DNA of 64,000 bases, taken from contig JBOGOC010000061.1 of the NCBI GenBank assembly GCA_050747525.1, positions 62,001-126,000 on the forward strand, read 5' to 3'. Positions 16,540-24,940 of the stretch are shown here, piece after piece (position 1 is the first letter of the stretch; the number at the start of each line of letters is the position of its first letter). The position numbers and the translations under genes were made by a program. The DNA is from JBOGOC01 sp050747525 (GTDB lineage Bacteria; Acidobacteriota; Polarisedimenticolia; JACPZX01; DASXTC01). The notes under the pieces were generated by a model that did not search any database, was not told where the DNA came from, and worked only from the letters and a program-made list of their open reading frames with translations.

Positions 16540-17187
16540 ATGGTGCCGCGCATCTTCCTGCTCTCGCCTGCGCGCTGCGACGGGCGCCGGGCAGGTCAGC
16601 TCATGAACGACGAGAGCCGCCTCGAGCTCTCGCGCCGGCTCAGGGGACGGAAGGGCGCCCCGCTGGGGGAGTTGTTCTCCTTCATGAGCGGCCTCTACTT
16701 CCGCGGCAAGCTGGCCTACGCCCGCGCCTTCGCGGCCCCTCCCGATCCGTCTCTCCCCGGAGTGCTGGTGATCACCCCGCACAGGGGCCTGCTCCCATGG
16801 GACCAGCCCACCAGGCTGGCCACGTTGCGCGCCTTCGCGTGCGTGCCGGTCGACCCCGGTGAGCCACGGTACACGGCTCCGCTGCGACGCGCGGCGAAGG
16901 CCCTGGCCCGGCGGGCCGGGGCGCCCTGCGAGTTCGTCCTGCTGGGGAGCGTGGCCACCGGCAAGTACGTGGAGCTGCTGGAGGACGCCCTGGACGGGCG
17001 CCTGCGCTTTCCGGGAGAGTTCGTCGGGCGCGGCGACATGAGCCGCGGCGGCCTGATGCTGCGCTGCGTGCGGGAGGGGCGCGAGCTGACCTACGTGCGC
17101 GCCGCCGACGTGGCGCGGCGCGGGCCGCGTCCCCCCAAGCTGATTCCGGCCGCACGTGAAGCTCGGACCTTCAGGAGTCCGCCATGA
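16540..17187 (+). CDS. conserved protein of unknown function
   Basis: A 215-residue soluble protein I do not recognise. It begins MVPRIFLLSPARCDGRR, has Arg-rich helices (SRLELSRRLRGRKGAPLGE), a strand VLVITPHRGLLPWD and a strand EFVLLGSVATGKYVE, and ends in a basic tail. The alternation of strands and helices suggests an alpha/beta enzyme fold; no membrane span or signal is seen. It overlaps the next gene by ATGA, so it is the first gene of a three-gene operon with an intradiol-dioxygenase-like and a haem-binding protein. The start is preceded by a TAGACT hexamer and no ribosome site. Confidence 0.6.
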   Translation: MVPRIFLLSPARCDGRRAGQLMNDESRLELSRRLRGRKGAPLGELFSFMSGLYFRGKLAYARAFAAPPDPSLPGVLVITPHRGLLPWDQPTRLATLRAFACVPVDPGEPRYTAPLRRAAKALARRAGAPCEFVLLGSVATGKYVELLEDALDGRLRFPGEFVGRGDMSRGGLMLRCVREGRELTYVRAADVARRGPRPPKLIPAAREARTFRSPP

Positions 17188-17690
17188 TCGCACTGCTCGT
17201 GGTGCTCGCGGCCGCCGCCGCATCGTCGTCCGTCCTCACCGTCGCCCTCGCCGGAGAGCCCGGCGATCCGCTGGTCATCTCGGAAGTCATCTACGGCGCC
17301 GACGGCGTCAGCCCGGTGGCCGGGGCCACGCTCGACATCCATCACACCGACGCCACGGGGCACTACGCACCCGAGGGCCAGCCGCCGCGCCTGAAGGGGA
17401 CCCTGGTGACCGGCGCGGACGGGCGGTACGAGATCCGGACGATCCGGCCGGCCCCCTACCCCGGAGGCCGCATCCCCGCGCACATCCACGCGAAGGTGTC
17501 CGCCTCAGCAGGGGCGTGGCACGACATCCACGAGTACTGGTTCGCGGACGATCCGCTCGTCACCGCGGCGATGTCCGCGCCTCACACCAGCGAGCGCCGG
17601 TTCAATCCCATCGTCACGGTGACCAAGGGCCCCGACGGGGTGTGGCGCGGCGAGCGGGACATCCGGCTTCCGGAGAAAGCGAGACGATGA
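17184..17690 (+). CDS. secreted intradiol ring-cleavage dioxygenase-like protein
   Basis: A 168-residue protein with a signal peptide (LLVVLAAAAASSSVLTVALA). The mature part keeps all four ferric-iron ligands of the intradiol dioxygenase (protocatechuate/catechol) fold: Tyr61 in GHYAPEG, Tyr92 in PAPYPGG, and His100 and His102 in RIPAHIHAKV. It is shorter than soluble protocatechuate subunits, like the secreted dioxygenase-like proteins of actinomycetes and fungi that act on lignin-type catechols. It should cleave an aromatic diol outside the cytoplasm. ATGA overlaps join it to the unknown gene before and the haem-binding gene after. Confidence 0.8.
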   Translation: MIALLVVLAAAAASSSVLTVALAGEPGDPLVISEVIYGADGVSPVAGATLDIHHTDATGHYAPEGQPPRLKGTLVTGADGRYEIRTIRPAPYPGGRIPAHIHAKVSASAGAWHDIHEYWFADDPLVTAAMSAPHTSERRFNPIVTVTKGPDGVWRGERDIRLPEKARR

Positions 17691-18166
17691 AGCGAGGCCT
17701 CAAGATAATCGGCGTGATTCTGGTGCTGGGCTTTCTGGGGATCCAGATGATGCGTCCCGAGCGGAACAACCCCCCTTCTCCCCCCGAGCGGCACCTGGCG
17801 GCGCGTCTTCCGATGTCTCTGGAGGCGGCCGCCGTGTTCGACCGGTCCTGCCGCGACTGCCATTCCAACGAGACGCGCTGGCCATGGTACAGCGAGATCG
17901 CGCCGACCTCCTGGTTCGTGGCGGGTCACGTGAACCACGCGCGAAGCCATCTGAACATCTCGGAATGGGATCGCTACGAGCCGCGCAAGGCGGCCCACCA
18001 CCTCGAGGAGATGTGCGAGAAGGCGCGCAACGGGACGATGCCGCTCCCTTCGTACCTGTGGATCCACCACGGCGCGCGCCTGTCGGAGGCCGACATCGAG
18101 GCGCTGTGCGCGTGGACCGAGACGGCGAGCGCCGCCCTGCAACTCAGCGAACGGGACGACCACTAG
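17687..18166 (+). CDS. membrane-anchored haem-binding-domain protein
   Basis: A 159-residue protein with one N-terminal membrane segment (GLKIIGVILVLGFLGIQMM) and a periplasmic domain with a CRDCH haem c motif at about residues 55-59 in the context DCHSNETRWPWYSEIAP, the signature of the haem_bd family of small cytochromes. Proteins of this family occur in Bacteroidota and Acidobacteriota as single-haem electron carriers. It ends the operon with the dioxygenase-like gene, so it may serve redox chemistry there. Its last 23 bases overlap the end of the convergent exporter gene. Confidence 0.8.
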   Translation: MKRGLKIIGVILVLGFLGIQMMRPERNNPPSPPERHLAARLPMSLEAAAVFDRSCRDCHSNETRWPWYSEIAPTSWFVAGHVNHARSHLNISEWDRYEPRKAAHHLEEMCEKARNGTMPLPSYLWIHHGARLSEADIEALCAWTETASAALQLSERDDH

Positions 18167-20621
18167 CCGGGGGCGGGCCCGGCAGCAGCAGCAGCGGCAG
18201 CAGCGTGAGGGAGGCGGCCAGGCACCCGCCGATCCCAAGCACCGCCACCCATCCCATGCTGCGCAGCCCGGGGAAGTCCGCGGCCAGCAGCGCCCCGAAG
18301 CCCGCCAGCGTGGTCACCCCCGTGAGCAGTATCCCGCTCCCCGTGTGCCGCAGCACGGTGTCGATCCCCCGGCGGCCCTCCTCCTCGTGGCGGTTCACGA
18401 TGTAGACGCCGAAGTCGATCCCCAGACCGAACACCATGGGAACCGCCACCAGGTTCATCAGGTTGATCGGGATCCCCAGCATGGCCATGGTCCCCAGCAT
18501 CAGCACGGTCCCCGCCACGACCGGGATGGAGACCAGCCCGAGCTGGCGCCACGACCGGAAGGAGGTGGCGGCCGCCAGCAGCACCATGAACCCGGCGATG
18601 ACCGCGGCCCTCCGGAAGTCCTCCACGATGAGAGACGACAGGTCCGACGTCACGCGGGCCACCGAGGCCACCCGCCCATGGCTCAGCAGGGCCGACGTCG
18701 CGGGGGCCGGGTCGCGCCCCGGCGGGACGATCAGGGCCGTGGCGACGGCGGTCCCCGACAGCCCCATCCGGATGGCATCGAGGGGCCCGTCTCCTTCCAT
18801 GGCCGCGGGATCGAGGCGGACACGATCCCAGTTGCCCCAGCGCTCCAGGTCGGCCAGAAACGGAGCGAAGTGATCGGGGCGCAGCCCCAGCGCGTCGGCC
18901 TCGCGGCGGAAGTCGGCGGCCACGTCGCGCCACGCGATGTCCGACAGCGCCTCGTGCCTCGCCCGCTGCGTGGCCTGAGACGGCATCCACAGAACGGGCG
19001 ACGTCCAGCCGGACAGCTCGCCGCGTGCCTGCAGGGCGCGCACCGCCGGGAGCGCCGCCTCGGCCGCGCGCAGCGACGCCTCGAGGTCCCCTTCGTCGCT
19101 CACGAGGTGCAGCGTCTCGGGAAGGCCCCCGAAGGGGGACATCAGGGACTCCAGCTGCCGGAAGGTCGGGTCTTCTCCGCGCAGCGACGCGAGGTCCGGT
19201 GAGAAGCGGGTCCGTGTCGCCGCGGCGGCCGCGGCCAGCGTCACCAGGCCCGCCGCCGCGAGCACGAGCCCGCGGCGCCTTCGGGCGGCGTGGTTGAAGG
19301 AGATCAGCACCCCGGCCATGGCCGACAGAGGGGGCCGGGCCTCCGGGCGCGACGGCAGCATGGCCAGCAGGCAGGGGAAGAGGAAGTAGACCGACACGAG
19401 CAGGTTGATCATCCCCAGCGCGGCGATGAGCCCCAGCTCGGACAGGCCACGGAACCGCACGAAGGTGAGCGCCGCGAACGACAGGCCGCTTGTGAGCGAG
19501 GCGATCAGGATGGAGGGGCCGGTGGAGCCCATCGCTTCGATCAGGGCGGCGTGCCGCTCGGCGCCGCGCGAGACTTCCTCGCGGAATCTCAGGTAGAGGT
19601 GCGTGAGAGCGTCGTCTCCGACCCCCAGCAGGATGGCCGCGAAGGCCACCGTCACCATGTTCAGATGCCCCGGCACCACCGCGGCGGCCCCCAGCGTCCA
19701 GAGCATGCTGAGGCTCAGAGGGATCGCCACGATCAGCAGCAGCCCGATGCGGCGCAGCACGGCCGCGTACAGCAGCAGGATGACCCCCATGGAGATCGAC
19801 GCCGTCACCATGATGTCGTGGCGGATGCGGTCTTCCTGATGGACGGCGATGGCGTAGGCGCCAGCGTGCGACGCCGTGATGCCGGAGGCACCAGCGAGCG
19901 CGAGGCCCTCGGCGCGCGCGACCTCATCGAGAAGCCGGCGGGCGAACGCCGTGTCCTGTGGCGGGCGCGCCGGAGTGACCACCACGAGCAGAGTGGTGCC
20001 GTCGGGCGACAGGAAGAGCCCCGTGCCGGGATCGGGAGTGACGGGGAGCGCCGAGGCCCCGGGACGTGGAATGAGGGACGTCAGTCCGAGGGGGTCCCGC
20101 GCGAGCAGGTCCTTGGCCGGGCCCAGTGGCAGGGCCCTCGAGGCGGCGTCGCGCACGCGCTCGAGCGCCTGTTTCATGGCGGCCGGCTGCAGCCGCGCGC
20201 GCAGCATGGCCGCCTCTTCGGGGGGGAGGAGCACGGGAAGGTGCTCCATCCCCAGATCGAGCAACGCGGCGGCATCGCCCGGCGTGACGCCGAACTGCAC
20301 GCTTCTCACCAGGCCCGAGCCGATCAGGGCCTCACGCAGCCGGGTGGCGGCGTCCTCGAGGTCCTCCAGCCGGTCGTCGCCATCCCCTTCGGCCCTGAGC
20401 GAGACGAACAGCACGTCGGCGGTGCCGAACCGGCTCAGGTAGTCGCGCAGGTCGTCGGCGGACGGGGTTCCCTCGGGAAGCAGGTCGGTGATGTCCGAGC
20501 GCAGCGTCAGCCGCGAAGCGGACCAGGCCAGCACGAGCGTGGCGAGGACGTACAGGACCAGGACCGTCCGTCGCCGCCGGATCACCGCCCCGGCGAGCCT
20601 GCGATAGAATCCGCCATCCAT
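18144..20621 (-). CDS. MMPL/RND-family lipid exporter
   Basis: An 825-residue inner-membrane protein with the two-fold RND plan: one N-terminal span (VLVLYVLATLVLAWSA), a periplasmic domain, five spans, a seventh span around residue 430, a second periplasmic domain and five more spans. The span-4 segment GVILLLYAAV, and ILLGVGDDALTHLYLRFREE (an Asp pair like the proton relay) plus GLGIDFGVYIVNRHEEE in the second half, mark the MMPL/SSD type. Such proteins export polyketide lipids and aryl polyenes. It starts two bases inside the start of the divergent deacetylase gene, near the ligase, ketosynthase and acyltransferase genes, and is a good candidate for moving their product. Confidence 0.85.
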   Translation of the reverse strand: MDGGFYRRLAGAVIRRRRTVLVLYVLATLVLAWSASRLTLRSDITDLLPEGTPSADDLRDYLSRFGTADVLFVSLRAEGDGDDRLEDLEDAATRLREALIGSGLVRSVQFGVTPGDAAALLDLGMEHLPVLLPPEEAAMLRARLQPAAMKQALERVRDAASRALPLGPAKDLLARDPLGLTSLIPRPGASALPVTPDPGTGLFLSPDGTTLLVVVTPARPPQDTAFARRLLDEVARAEGLALAGASGITASHAGAYAIAVHQEDRIRHDIMVTASISMGVILLLYAAVLRRIGLLLIVAIPLSLSMLWTLGAAAVVPGHLNMVTVAFAAILLGVGDDALTHLYLRFREEVSRGAERHAALIEAMGSTGPSILIASLTSGLSFAALTFVRFRGLSELGLIAALGMINLLVSVYFLFPCLLAMLPSRPEARPPLSAMAGVLISFNHAARRRRGLVLAAAGLVTLAAAAAATRTRFSPDLASLRGEDPTFRQLESLMSPFGGLPETLHLVSDEGDLEASLRAAEAALPAVRALQARGELSGWTSPVLWMPSQATQRARHEALSDIAWRDVAADFRREADALGLRPDHFAPFLADLERWGNWDRVRLDPAAMEGDGPLDAIRMGLSGTAVATALIVPPGRDPAPATSALLSHGRVASVARVTSDLSSLIVEDFRRAAVIAGFMVLLAAATSFRSWRQLGLVSIPVVAGTVLMLGTMAMLGIPINLMNLVAVPMVFGLGIDFGVYIVNRHEEEGRRGIDTVLRHTGSGILLTGVTTLAGFGALLAADFPGLRSMGWVAVLGIGGCLAASLTLLPLLLLPGPPPASGRPVR
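20605..20610 (+). promoter_or_regulatory. -10-like TAGAAT, 9 bases before a start codon
   Basis: TAGAAT (five of six consensus bases) lies inside the first codons of the divergent exporter gene and 9 bases before the ATG of the polysaccharide deacetylase. No ribosome site separates them, so the message would have a leader of at most a few bases. Confidence 0.4.
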
Positions 20622-21459
20622 GGTGCATCCCGCCGCGATTCTGGTTGTGAGTCAGCTCCCGCTGGTGGCGGCCGTGGCCGTCCCCGCCGGTCCTGCGCGC
20701 TGGGGGCTCCTCTCGGGGTGGGCCGCCCTGAAAGTCTTCGTCCTCTGGCAGATGATGTCGGCGCGGGGCCGCATGTTCGGCCCGGTGGTCTGGCGCGCCC
20801 GCCCGCAGCCGCGCGTGGCGCTCACCTTCGACGACGGCCCGCATCCCGAGGACACGCCGGCGATCCTGAAGATTCTGCGTGACACCGGCGCGCGCGCCAC
20901 GTTCTTCGTCGTGGGAGCGGCCGCTCGCCGCCATCCCGATCTGGTGAGGCAGGCAATCCGCGAGGGGCACGAGGTGGCGTCGCACTCCGACACGCATCCG
21001 TGGTGGTTCAGCATCGCGCCCGCCGCCCGCGTGCGGCGCGAGGTGTGTGAGTCGGCCCGCACCATAGAGAGCCTGACCGGCCGCCGGCCGATCCACTTCC
21101 GTCCGCCCGTGGGGCACAGAAGCTTCTTCCTGAAGGAGGCGCTGGCCTCGAGCGGCATCACCCTGATCACCTGGTCCTCCCGGTGCTTCGACACGCTGGG
21201 ACGATCCCCGGAGGCGATCCAGCGCGCGATCCTGGCCACCGCCAGCCCCGGCGGGATCGTGATGCTGCACGAAGGGGTCCGCCGGCACCCGGGAGAGGCC
21301 TCGCCCACCGTGACCGCTCTTCCCGGGATCATCCACGCGCTGCGCGCGCGTGGGCTCGAGCCCGTCAGCCTGGAGGATCTCCGAGAGGCTCGCCCATCTC
21401 GACCACCGGCGCCTGCGCCTCCTCCATCCGGCGCAGCGCGCGCCGGACATGGAGCGTGA
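20620..21459 (+). CDS. polysaccharide deacetylase (NodB domain), membrane-anchored
   Basis: A 279-residue protein. An N-terminal hydrophobic stretch (ILVVSQLPLVAAVAV) and a second one (AALKVFVLWQMM) tether the domain to the inner membrane. NodB motifs are complete: TFDDGP with Asp71-Asp72, HSDTH with metal His122 and His126, RPPVGHR, and a late VMLHEG with the catalytic His. It would remove an acetyl group from a GlcNAc-like sugar or lipid-linked sugar. The last 95 bases overlap the end of the convergent PHP gene, and this C-terminal tail (Pro/Ala-rich) looks unstructured. Its ATG shares CATG with the divergent MMPL start. Confidence 0.85.
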   Translation: MVHPAAILVVSQLPLVAAVAVPAGPARWGLLSGWAALKVFVLWQMMSARGRMFGPVVWRARPQPRVALTFDDGPHPEDTPAILKILRDTGARATFFVVGAAARRHPDLVRQAIREGHEVASHSDTHPWWFSIAPAARVRREVCESARTIESLTGRRPIHFRPPVGHRSFFLKEALASSGITLITWSSRCFDTLGRSPEAIQRAILATASPGGIVMLHEGVRRHPGEASPTVTALPGIIHALRARGLEPVSLEDLREARPSRPPAPAPPPSGAARAGHGA

Positions 21460-22360
21460 CCGCCTCCACGCGCAGCGCGTTGCCCAGGCTCAGGAACGCG
21501 GGAATCCCCGCCACCACCGCGGGGGCCAGCACGGCCGCGGCCCCCCAGTTCAGAGGACGCATCTCGCGCCTCACGTCGGCCTGCGTGAACTCGAGGTAGT
21601 AGCGCCCGATGATCCGGTAGACCGCGCTGGTGAGAGCGGCCGCCCCGATGCTGTGCCCCACCGCCCGGGCGCGGCCGCAGGCGATCGATTCCAGGAAGGC
21701 GCGCTTGGCCGTCATGGGGGATCCGATGGAGGCGAGCGGCGCCTCCGTATGGCAGGCGGCCAGGTGGCGCATCACGTGGGCATCGCTTCCGCCCACGCCA
21801 TGTTTGCGCACCCCCTGACGGGCGGCGCTCGCCAGCAGCTCGTCCACGAGCAGGTTGTGGCGTGGCGACAGCGCGGCGTTGCGCGTCTCGAAATGGTCGA
21901 ACAGCCCCAGGATCTCCGCCATGAACGTGGCGGGAGGACGCTGCAGCCGGTAGCTCTGGAACGGATGGTTCAGCACGTGCAGGATCCCTCGCGACCTCAG
22001 ATATCCCACCAGCTCCCGCACGTCGGGGGCCAGCTTCCGGATGTCCCGGTGCGCCGCTTCGTCGATGTCGAAGACGTTCACGTGAAGCCATTGCTTCGTG
22101 CCGGGGATCCGCGTCTCCACCTCCTCGGCCACGATCACGTGCGGCTCCAGCTCGGGATGGCGCGAGAGCAGATCGAGGGCACCGTCGATGGTGTCGTGGT
22201 CGGAGATGGCCACGAAGTCCATCCCCAGGGAGCGCAGTCGCCTGTACACCTGGAGCGGATCGTTGTAACTGTCGCGCGCGTTGCAGGCGTCGAGATGCCG
22301 CCAGTGGGAGAAGCGGGTGTGGACGTGAAGATCGGCGCGGTACCTTATGGGGTCCATCAT
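21365..22360 (-). CDS. PHP-domain metal-dependent phosphoesterase
   Basis: A 331-residue protein with the PHP (TIM-barrel) metal motifs: DLHVHTRFS with His12 and His14, ISDHDTIDG, NHPFQ, and GGSDAHV near residue 190 for the late Asp-His pair. Relatives hydrolyse phosphoesters of nucleotides or sugars. After about residue 230 two hydrophobic segments appear (GAAAVLAPAVVAGIPAFLSLG is the clear one), so the enzyme may be membrane-attached, unlike soluble relatives. Two ATGs in a row begin it; a TAGAAT hexamer lies 11 bases before the first. Its end overlaps the deacetylase gene by 95 bases on the other strand. Confidence 0.75.
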   Translation of the reverse strand: MMDPIRYRADLHVHTRFSHWRHLDACNARDSYNDPLQVYRRLRSLGMDFVAISDHDTIDGALDLLSRHPELEPHVIVAEEVETRIPGTKQWLHVNVFDIDEAAHRDIRKLAPDVRELVGYLRSRGILHVLNHPFQSYRLQRPPATFMAEILGLFDHFETRNAALSPRHNLLVDELLASAARQGVRKHGVGGSDAHVMRHLAACHTEAPLASIGSPMTAKRAFLESIACGRARAVGHSIGAAALTSAVYRIIGRYYLEFTQADVRREMRPLNWGAAAVLAPAVVAGIPAFLSLGNALRVEAVTLHVRRALRRMEEAQAPVVEMGEPLGDPPG

Positions 22361-22371
22361 GAAGGCGCGTT

Positions 22372-22377
22372 ATTCTA
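22372..22377 (-). promoter_or_regulatory. -10-like TAGAAT for the PHP gene
   Basis: On the minus strand TAGAAT lies 11 bases before the first ATG of the PHP gene in the 58-base divergent gap. Back to back with it is TATACT for the ligase on the plus strand, so this gap probably holds two divergent promoters. Confidence 0.4.
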
Positions 22378-22405
22378 ACAGCGGCCACGGGGAGGGACAA
22401 GCCGC

Positions 22406-22411
22406 TATACT
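22406..22411 (+). promoter_or_regulatory. -10-like TATACT, 7 bases before the ligase start
   Basis: TATACT (five of six bases) is followed by 7 bases and the ATG at 22419. No ribosome site is present between. A weak GGAGGGA lies upstream of the hexamer and could only serve an earlier start. Fits leaderless transcription. Confidence 0.45.
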
Positions 22412-22418
22412 CGCCGTC

Positions 22419-23840
22419 ATGAATCCGCCGGGACGGATTGTCGAAACAGCAACCCGCGCGCTCGGCGGATCCCCGGCACGCGAGGTTCTCTCGTGGGCCG
22501 GTGGAGGTCGCACCGCGGAGCAGGTGCTCGCCGAGGCCGAGGCACTGGCGGCGCGGCTGCGGCACCACGGGCTCGCGGCCGGCGAGGTCGTGATGCTGGC
22601 CGGCCTTCCTCCCGATGATTTCGTGATCGGCTGCCTGGCCGCATGGGGCTGCGACGCCGTGGTGCTCGCCCCCGACGCGCAGACCACCTCCGCCGAGCTG
22701 GACGCCCTGCGCGCGGCGTTCGCCCCGCGGCTGGTGGTAGGCCCCGATGACATCGAAGGCTCCATGACGGCCTCGGGCCACTCGCCCTACGTTCCACCGC
22801 GAGGGACTGCCCTCATCAAGCTGACCTCGGGAAGCGAGGGGAGGCCGCGTGGTGTTGCGGTGACGGCCGACCAGCTGCTGGCCGACGGGCGGCATCTCAT
22901 CGACGGGATGGCCCTCACGCCGGACGACCTGCACGTGGCTGCCATTCCTCTGTCGCATTCGTACGGAATGGGGAGCCTGGTGATGCCGCTGGTCCTGCTG
23001 GGGACCCCGCTCGCCTTCGTCGACCCGCGACATCCGGGCGCGCTGGCCGAGGTCCTGTCGCGCGAGGAGCGCATGGTCTTCCCGGGAGTGCCTTCCCTGT
23101 TCGCGCTGCTGTGCCGCGACGACGCCCCCGCGATCGAGGCGCGCGGCCTGCGCCTGTGCATCTCGGCGGGGGCCCCGCTTCCTTCAGGTGTCGCGCGGGC
23201 CTTCCGCGAGAAGACCGGCCTGCCTGTGCGCTCCTTCTATGGGACGTCGGAGACCGGAGGGATCAGCTTCGACGACTCGCCGGCTGGGGATGCCGCCGAG
23301 GTGTTGGAAGGATGCGTGGGGCGGCCGCTCCCCGGATTGGACGTGACCCTGGACGACGGCGGCCGCGTGGTGGTACGCAGCGACGCGGTGGGACTCGGAT
23401 ACACCCATCATGTGGATGGGGCCGCGGGACGGTTCGCCGAGGGGGCCTTCCACACGGCGGACACCGCCGCCTGGGCGTCGCGCCCGGGGCGTCCGCCCGA
23501 GCTGTCGCTGGTCGGGCGGATCGGCGCCGTCGTGAACGTGGCGGGACGCAAGGTGGACCCGGCCGAGGTGGAGCGTGCGCTGCGTCGCCTCCCCGGCGTG
23601 CGCGACGCCGTGGTGATCGGGATGCCCGATCTGTCGCGTGGCGAAGCGCTGGCCGCGTGCGTGGAGGCGGAAGCATCGCTGGCCCGCGACGCCGTCATGG
23701 CCGGGCTGCGGCGCGAGCTGGCTGCATGGAAGCTGCCGCGCCGGCTGGTGGTCGTCGACCAGATGCCCAGGAACGAGCGGGGCAAGACGGATGTGGACGC
23801 GCTGCGGCGACGGCTGCTCGAGGACGTCGGCAACTACTAA
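22419..23840 (+). CDS. AMP-forming acyl/aryl-acid ligase (ANL superfamily)
   Basis: A 473-residue adenylating enzyme. Core motifs: LTSGSEGRPRGVAVT (phosphate-binding loop), SHSYGMGSL, FYGTSETGG (A5), FHTADTA (variant of the YRTGD motif, giving the ribose Asp), and PRNERGKTD near the end with the catalytic Lys. It is shorter than most acetyl-CoA synthetases and resembles ligases that load aromatic or fatty acids onto a carrier protein. Convergent with the ketosynthase operon with only two bases between the stops. In an aryl-polyene-type pathway it would activate the starter (for example a 4-hydroxybenzoate or cinnamate type acid); the acid itself cannot be read from sequence. Confidence 0.8.
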   Translation: MNPPGRIVETATRALGGSPAREVLSWAGGGRTAEQVLAEAEALAARLRHHGLAAGEVVMLAGLPPDDFVIGCLAAWGCDAVVLAPDAQTTSAELDALRAAFAPRLVVGPDDIEGSMTASGHSPYVPPRGTALIKLTSGSEGRPRGVAVTADQLLADGRHLIDGMALTPDDLHVAAIPLSHSYGMGSLVMPLVLLGTPLAFVDPRHPGALAEVLSREERMVFPGVPSLFALLCRDDAPAIEARGLRLCISAGAPLPSGVARAFREKTGLPVRSFYGTSETGGISFDDSPAGDAAEVLEGCVGRPLPGLDVTLDDGGRVVVRSDAVGLGYTHHVDGAAGRFAEGAFHTADTAAWASRPGRPPELSLVGRIGAVVNVAGRKVDPAEVERALRRLPGVRDAVVIGMPDLSRGEALAACVEAEASLARDAVMAGLRRELAAWKLPRRLVVVDQMPRNERGKTDVDALRRRLLEDVGNY

Positions 23841-23842
23841 CT

Positions 23843-24940
23843 TTACTTAGACGCGGCCATCCTCACGCACGTGATCGCGCCGCCCCACGACGGGCCGCTC
23901 ACCAGCTGGTCGCCCGTGCCGGCACACGCGGCCATGGCGGCAGCCGCGAGGGAGAAGCCGCCGGACGCGCCGAAATGGCCCAGCACGTCGGAGACGCGCG
24001 TGAGAGTGGCGCCGGGGCAGGCCAGGACGGCGGCGTCGTGCTCGGCCACGGCGGCGGCGGTGTCGGGAGCCCCTTGAAGGCAGGCGCGGGCGACGCGTGC
24101 GGGGCGCTCGTCGTCGTGAGCGCGCAGCGCCGCGCGCATGGAGCGCAGGTGGCACGAGGTGTCGCGGCTCCACTGCACGGGCCCCACCGTGGGGTCGGAC
24201 GTCATGCCGGTCCCCGCGATCTCCGCCAGCACGGGCGCGCCGCGCCGCCGCGCGATGGCCGCGTCCTCCAGCACCAGGCAGACCGCTCCTTCTCCCACGA
24301 AGCGCAGCCCCAGGATGGCCAGCACGCGCAGCAGGGGTGGGACCATGAGGTCCACCCCTCCGGCATAGGCCACGTCGATGCGTCCCTGGCGGATCGCGGC
24401 GGCGGCGCGTGACACGGCCGCCATGGCCGAGGCGTCGCCGCAGGTGAAGCTGATGCAGGGGCCGCGCGCGTCCAGCTCGATGGCGGCGTGGCCGGAGGGG
24501 GCGTTGGCCACCGACTCCGAGAACAGGAACGGGCTGGTCGTGCCGCACCCGTCGCGCACCATCTCAAGCAGGTAGTCCCAGGTGGAGTCGATGCAGCCGA
24601 AGCCCGTCCCCATGAAGACGCCGCGGCGCTCCGGGGCGTGAGCGGCCGCGCCCTCGCCACCCAGGCCTGCTTCGTCGCGCGCCATCAGGCTGGCGACGGT
24701 CCAGATCTGGGAGACGCTTCCCATGCGGCGCAGGGAGCGGGCCGGGATGTGCCGTTCGCGCTCGAACGGGGCCAGCCGCGCGACGCGCACCCGAGGCTCC
24801 TGGCCGCGCCAGGTGGGGATCGGCTCATCGGCGCCCAGGGAGATCCCCGCCGCCAGGGCCGCCGCGAGCGGCGTCCATCCGGTCCCGGTGGGCGACACGA
24901 CCCCGACGCCGGTCACCGCGACGCGCCGCAGGGCCGTCAT
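23843..24940 (-). CDS. ketosynthase-like protein lacking the HGTGT histidine (chain-length-factor-like)
   Basis: A 365-residue member of the beta-ketoacyl-ACP synthase family, shorter than the 400-420 usual. Cys167 in ISFTCGDASAM stands at the active-site Cys, and His322 in LGHFGASGGF keeps the second His. The first His motif (HGTGT) is replaced by LQGAPDT around Gln289, and the segment between the GGVDLM and GEGAV blocks is shortened by about a dozen residues. This suggests a non-condensing partner, like the CLF/KSbeta proteins of type II polyketide and aryl-polyene systems, though CLFs normally lose the Cys instead. It overlaps the active ketosynthase gene by ATGA. Confidence 0.75.
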   Translation of the reverse strand: MTALRRVAVTGVGVVSPTGTGWTPLAAALAAGISLGADEPIPTWRGQEPRVRVARLAPFERERHIPARSLRRMGSVSQIWTVASLMARDEAGLGGEGAAAHAPERRGVFMGTGFGCIDSTWDYLLEMVRDGCGTTSPFLFSESVANAPSGHAAIELDARGPCISFTCGDASAMAAVSRAAAAIRQGRIDVAYAGGVDLMVPPLLRVLAILGLRFVGEGAVCLVLEDAAIARRRGAPVLAEIAGTGMTSDPTVGPVQWSRDTSCHLRSMRAALRAHDDERPARVARACLQGAPDTAAAVAEHDAAVLACPGATLTRVSDVLGHFGASGGFSLAAAAMAACAGTGDQLVSGPSWGGAITCVRMAASK

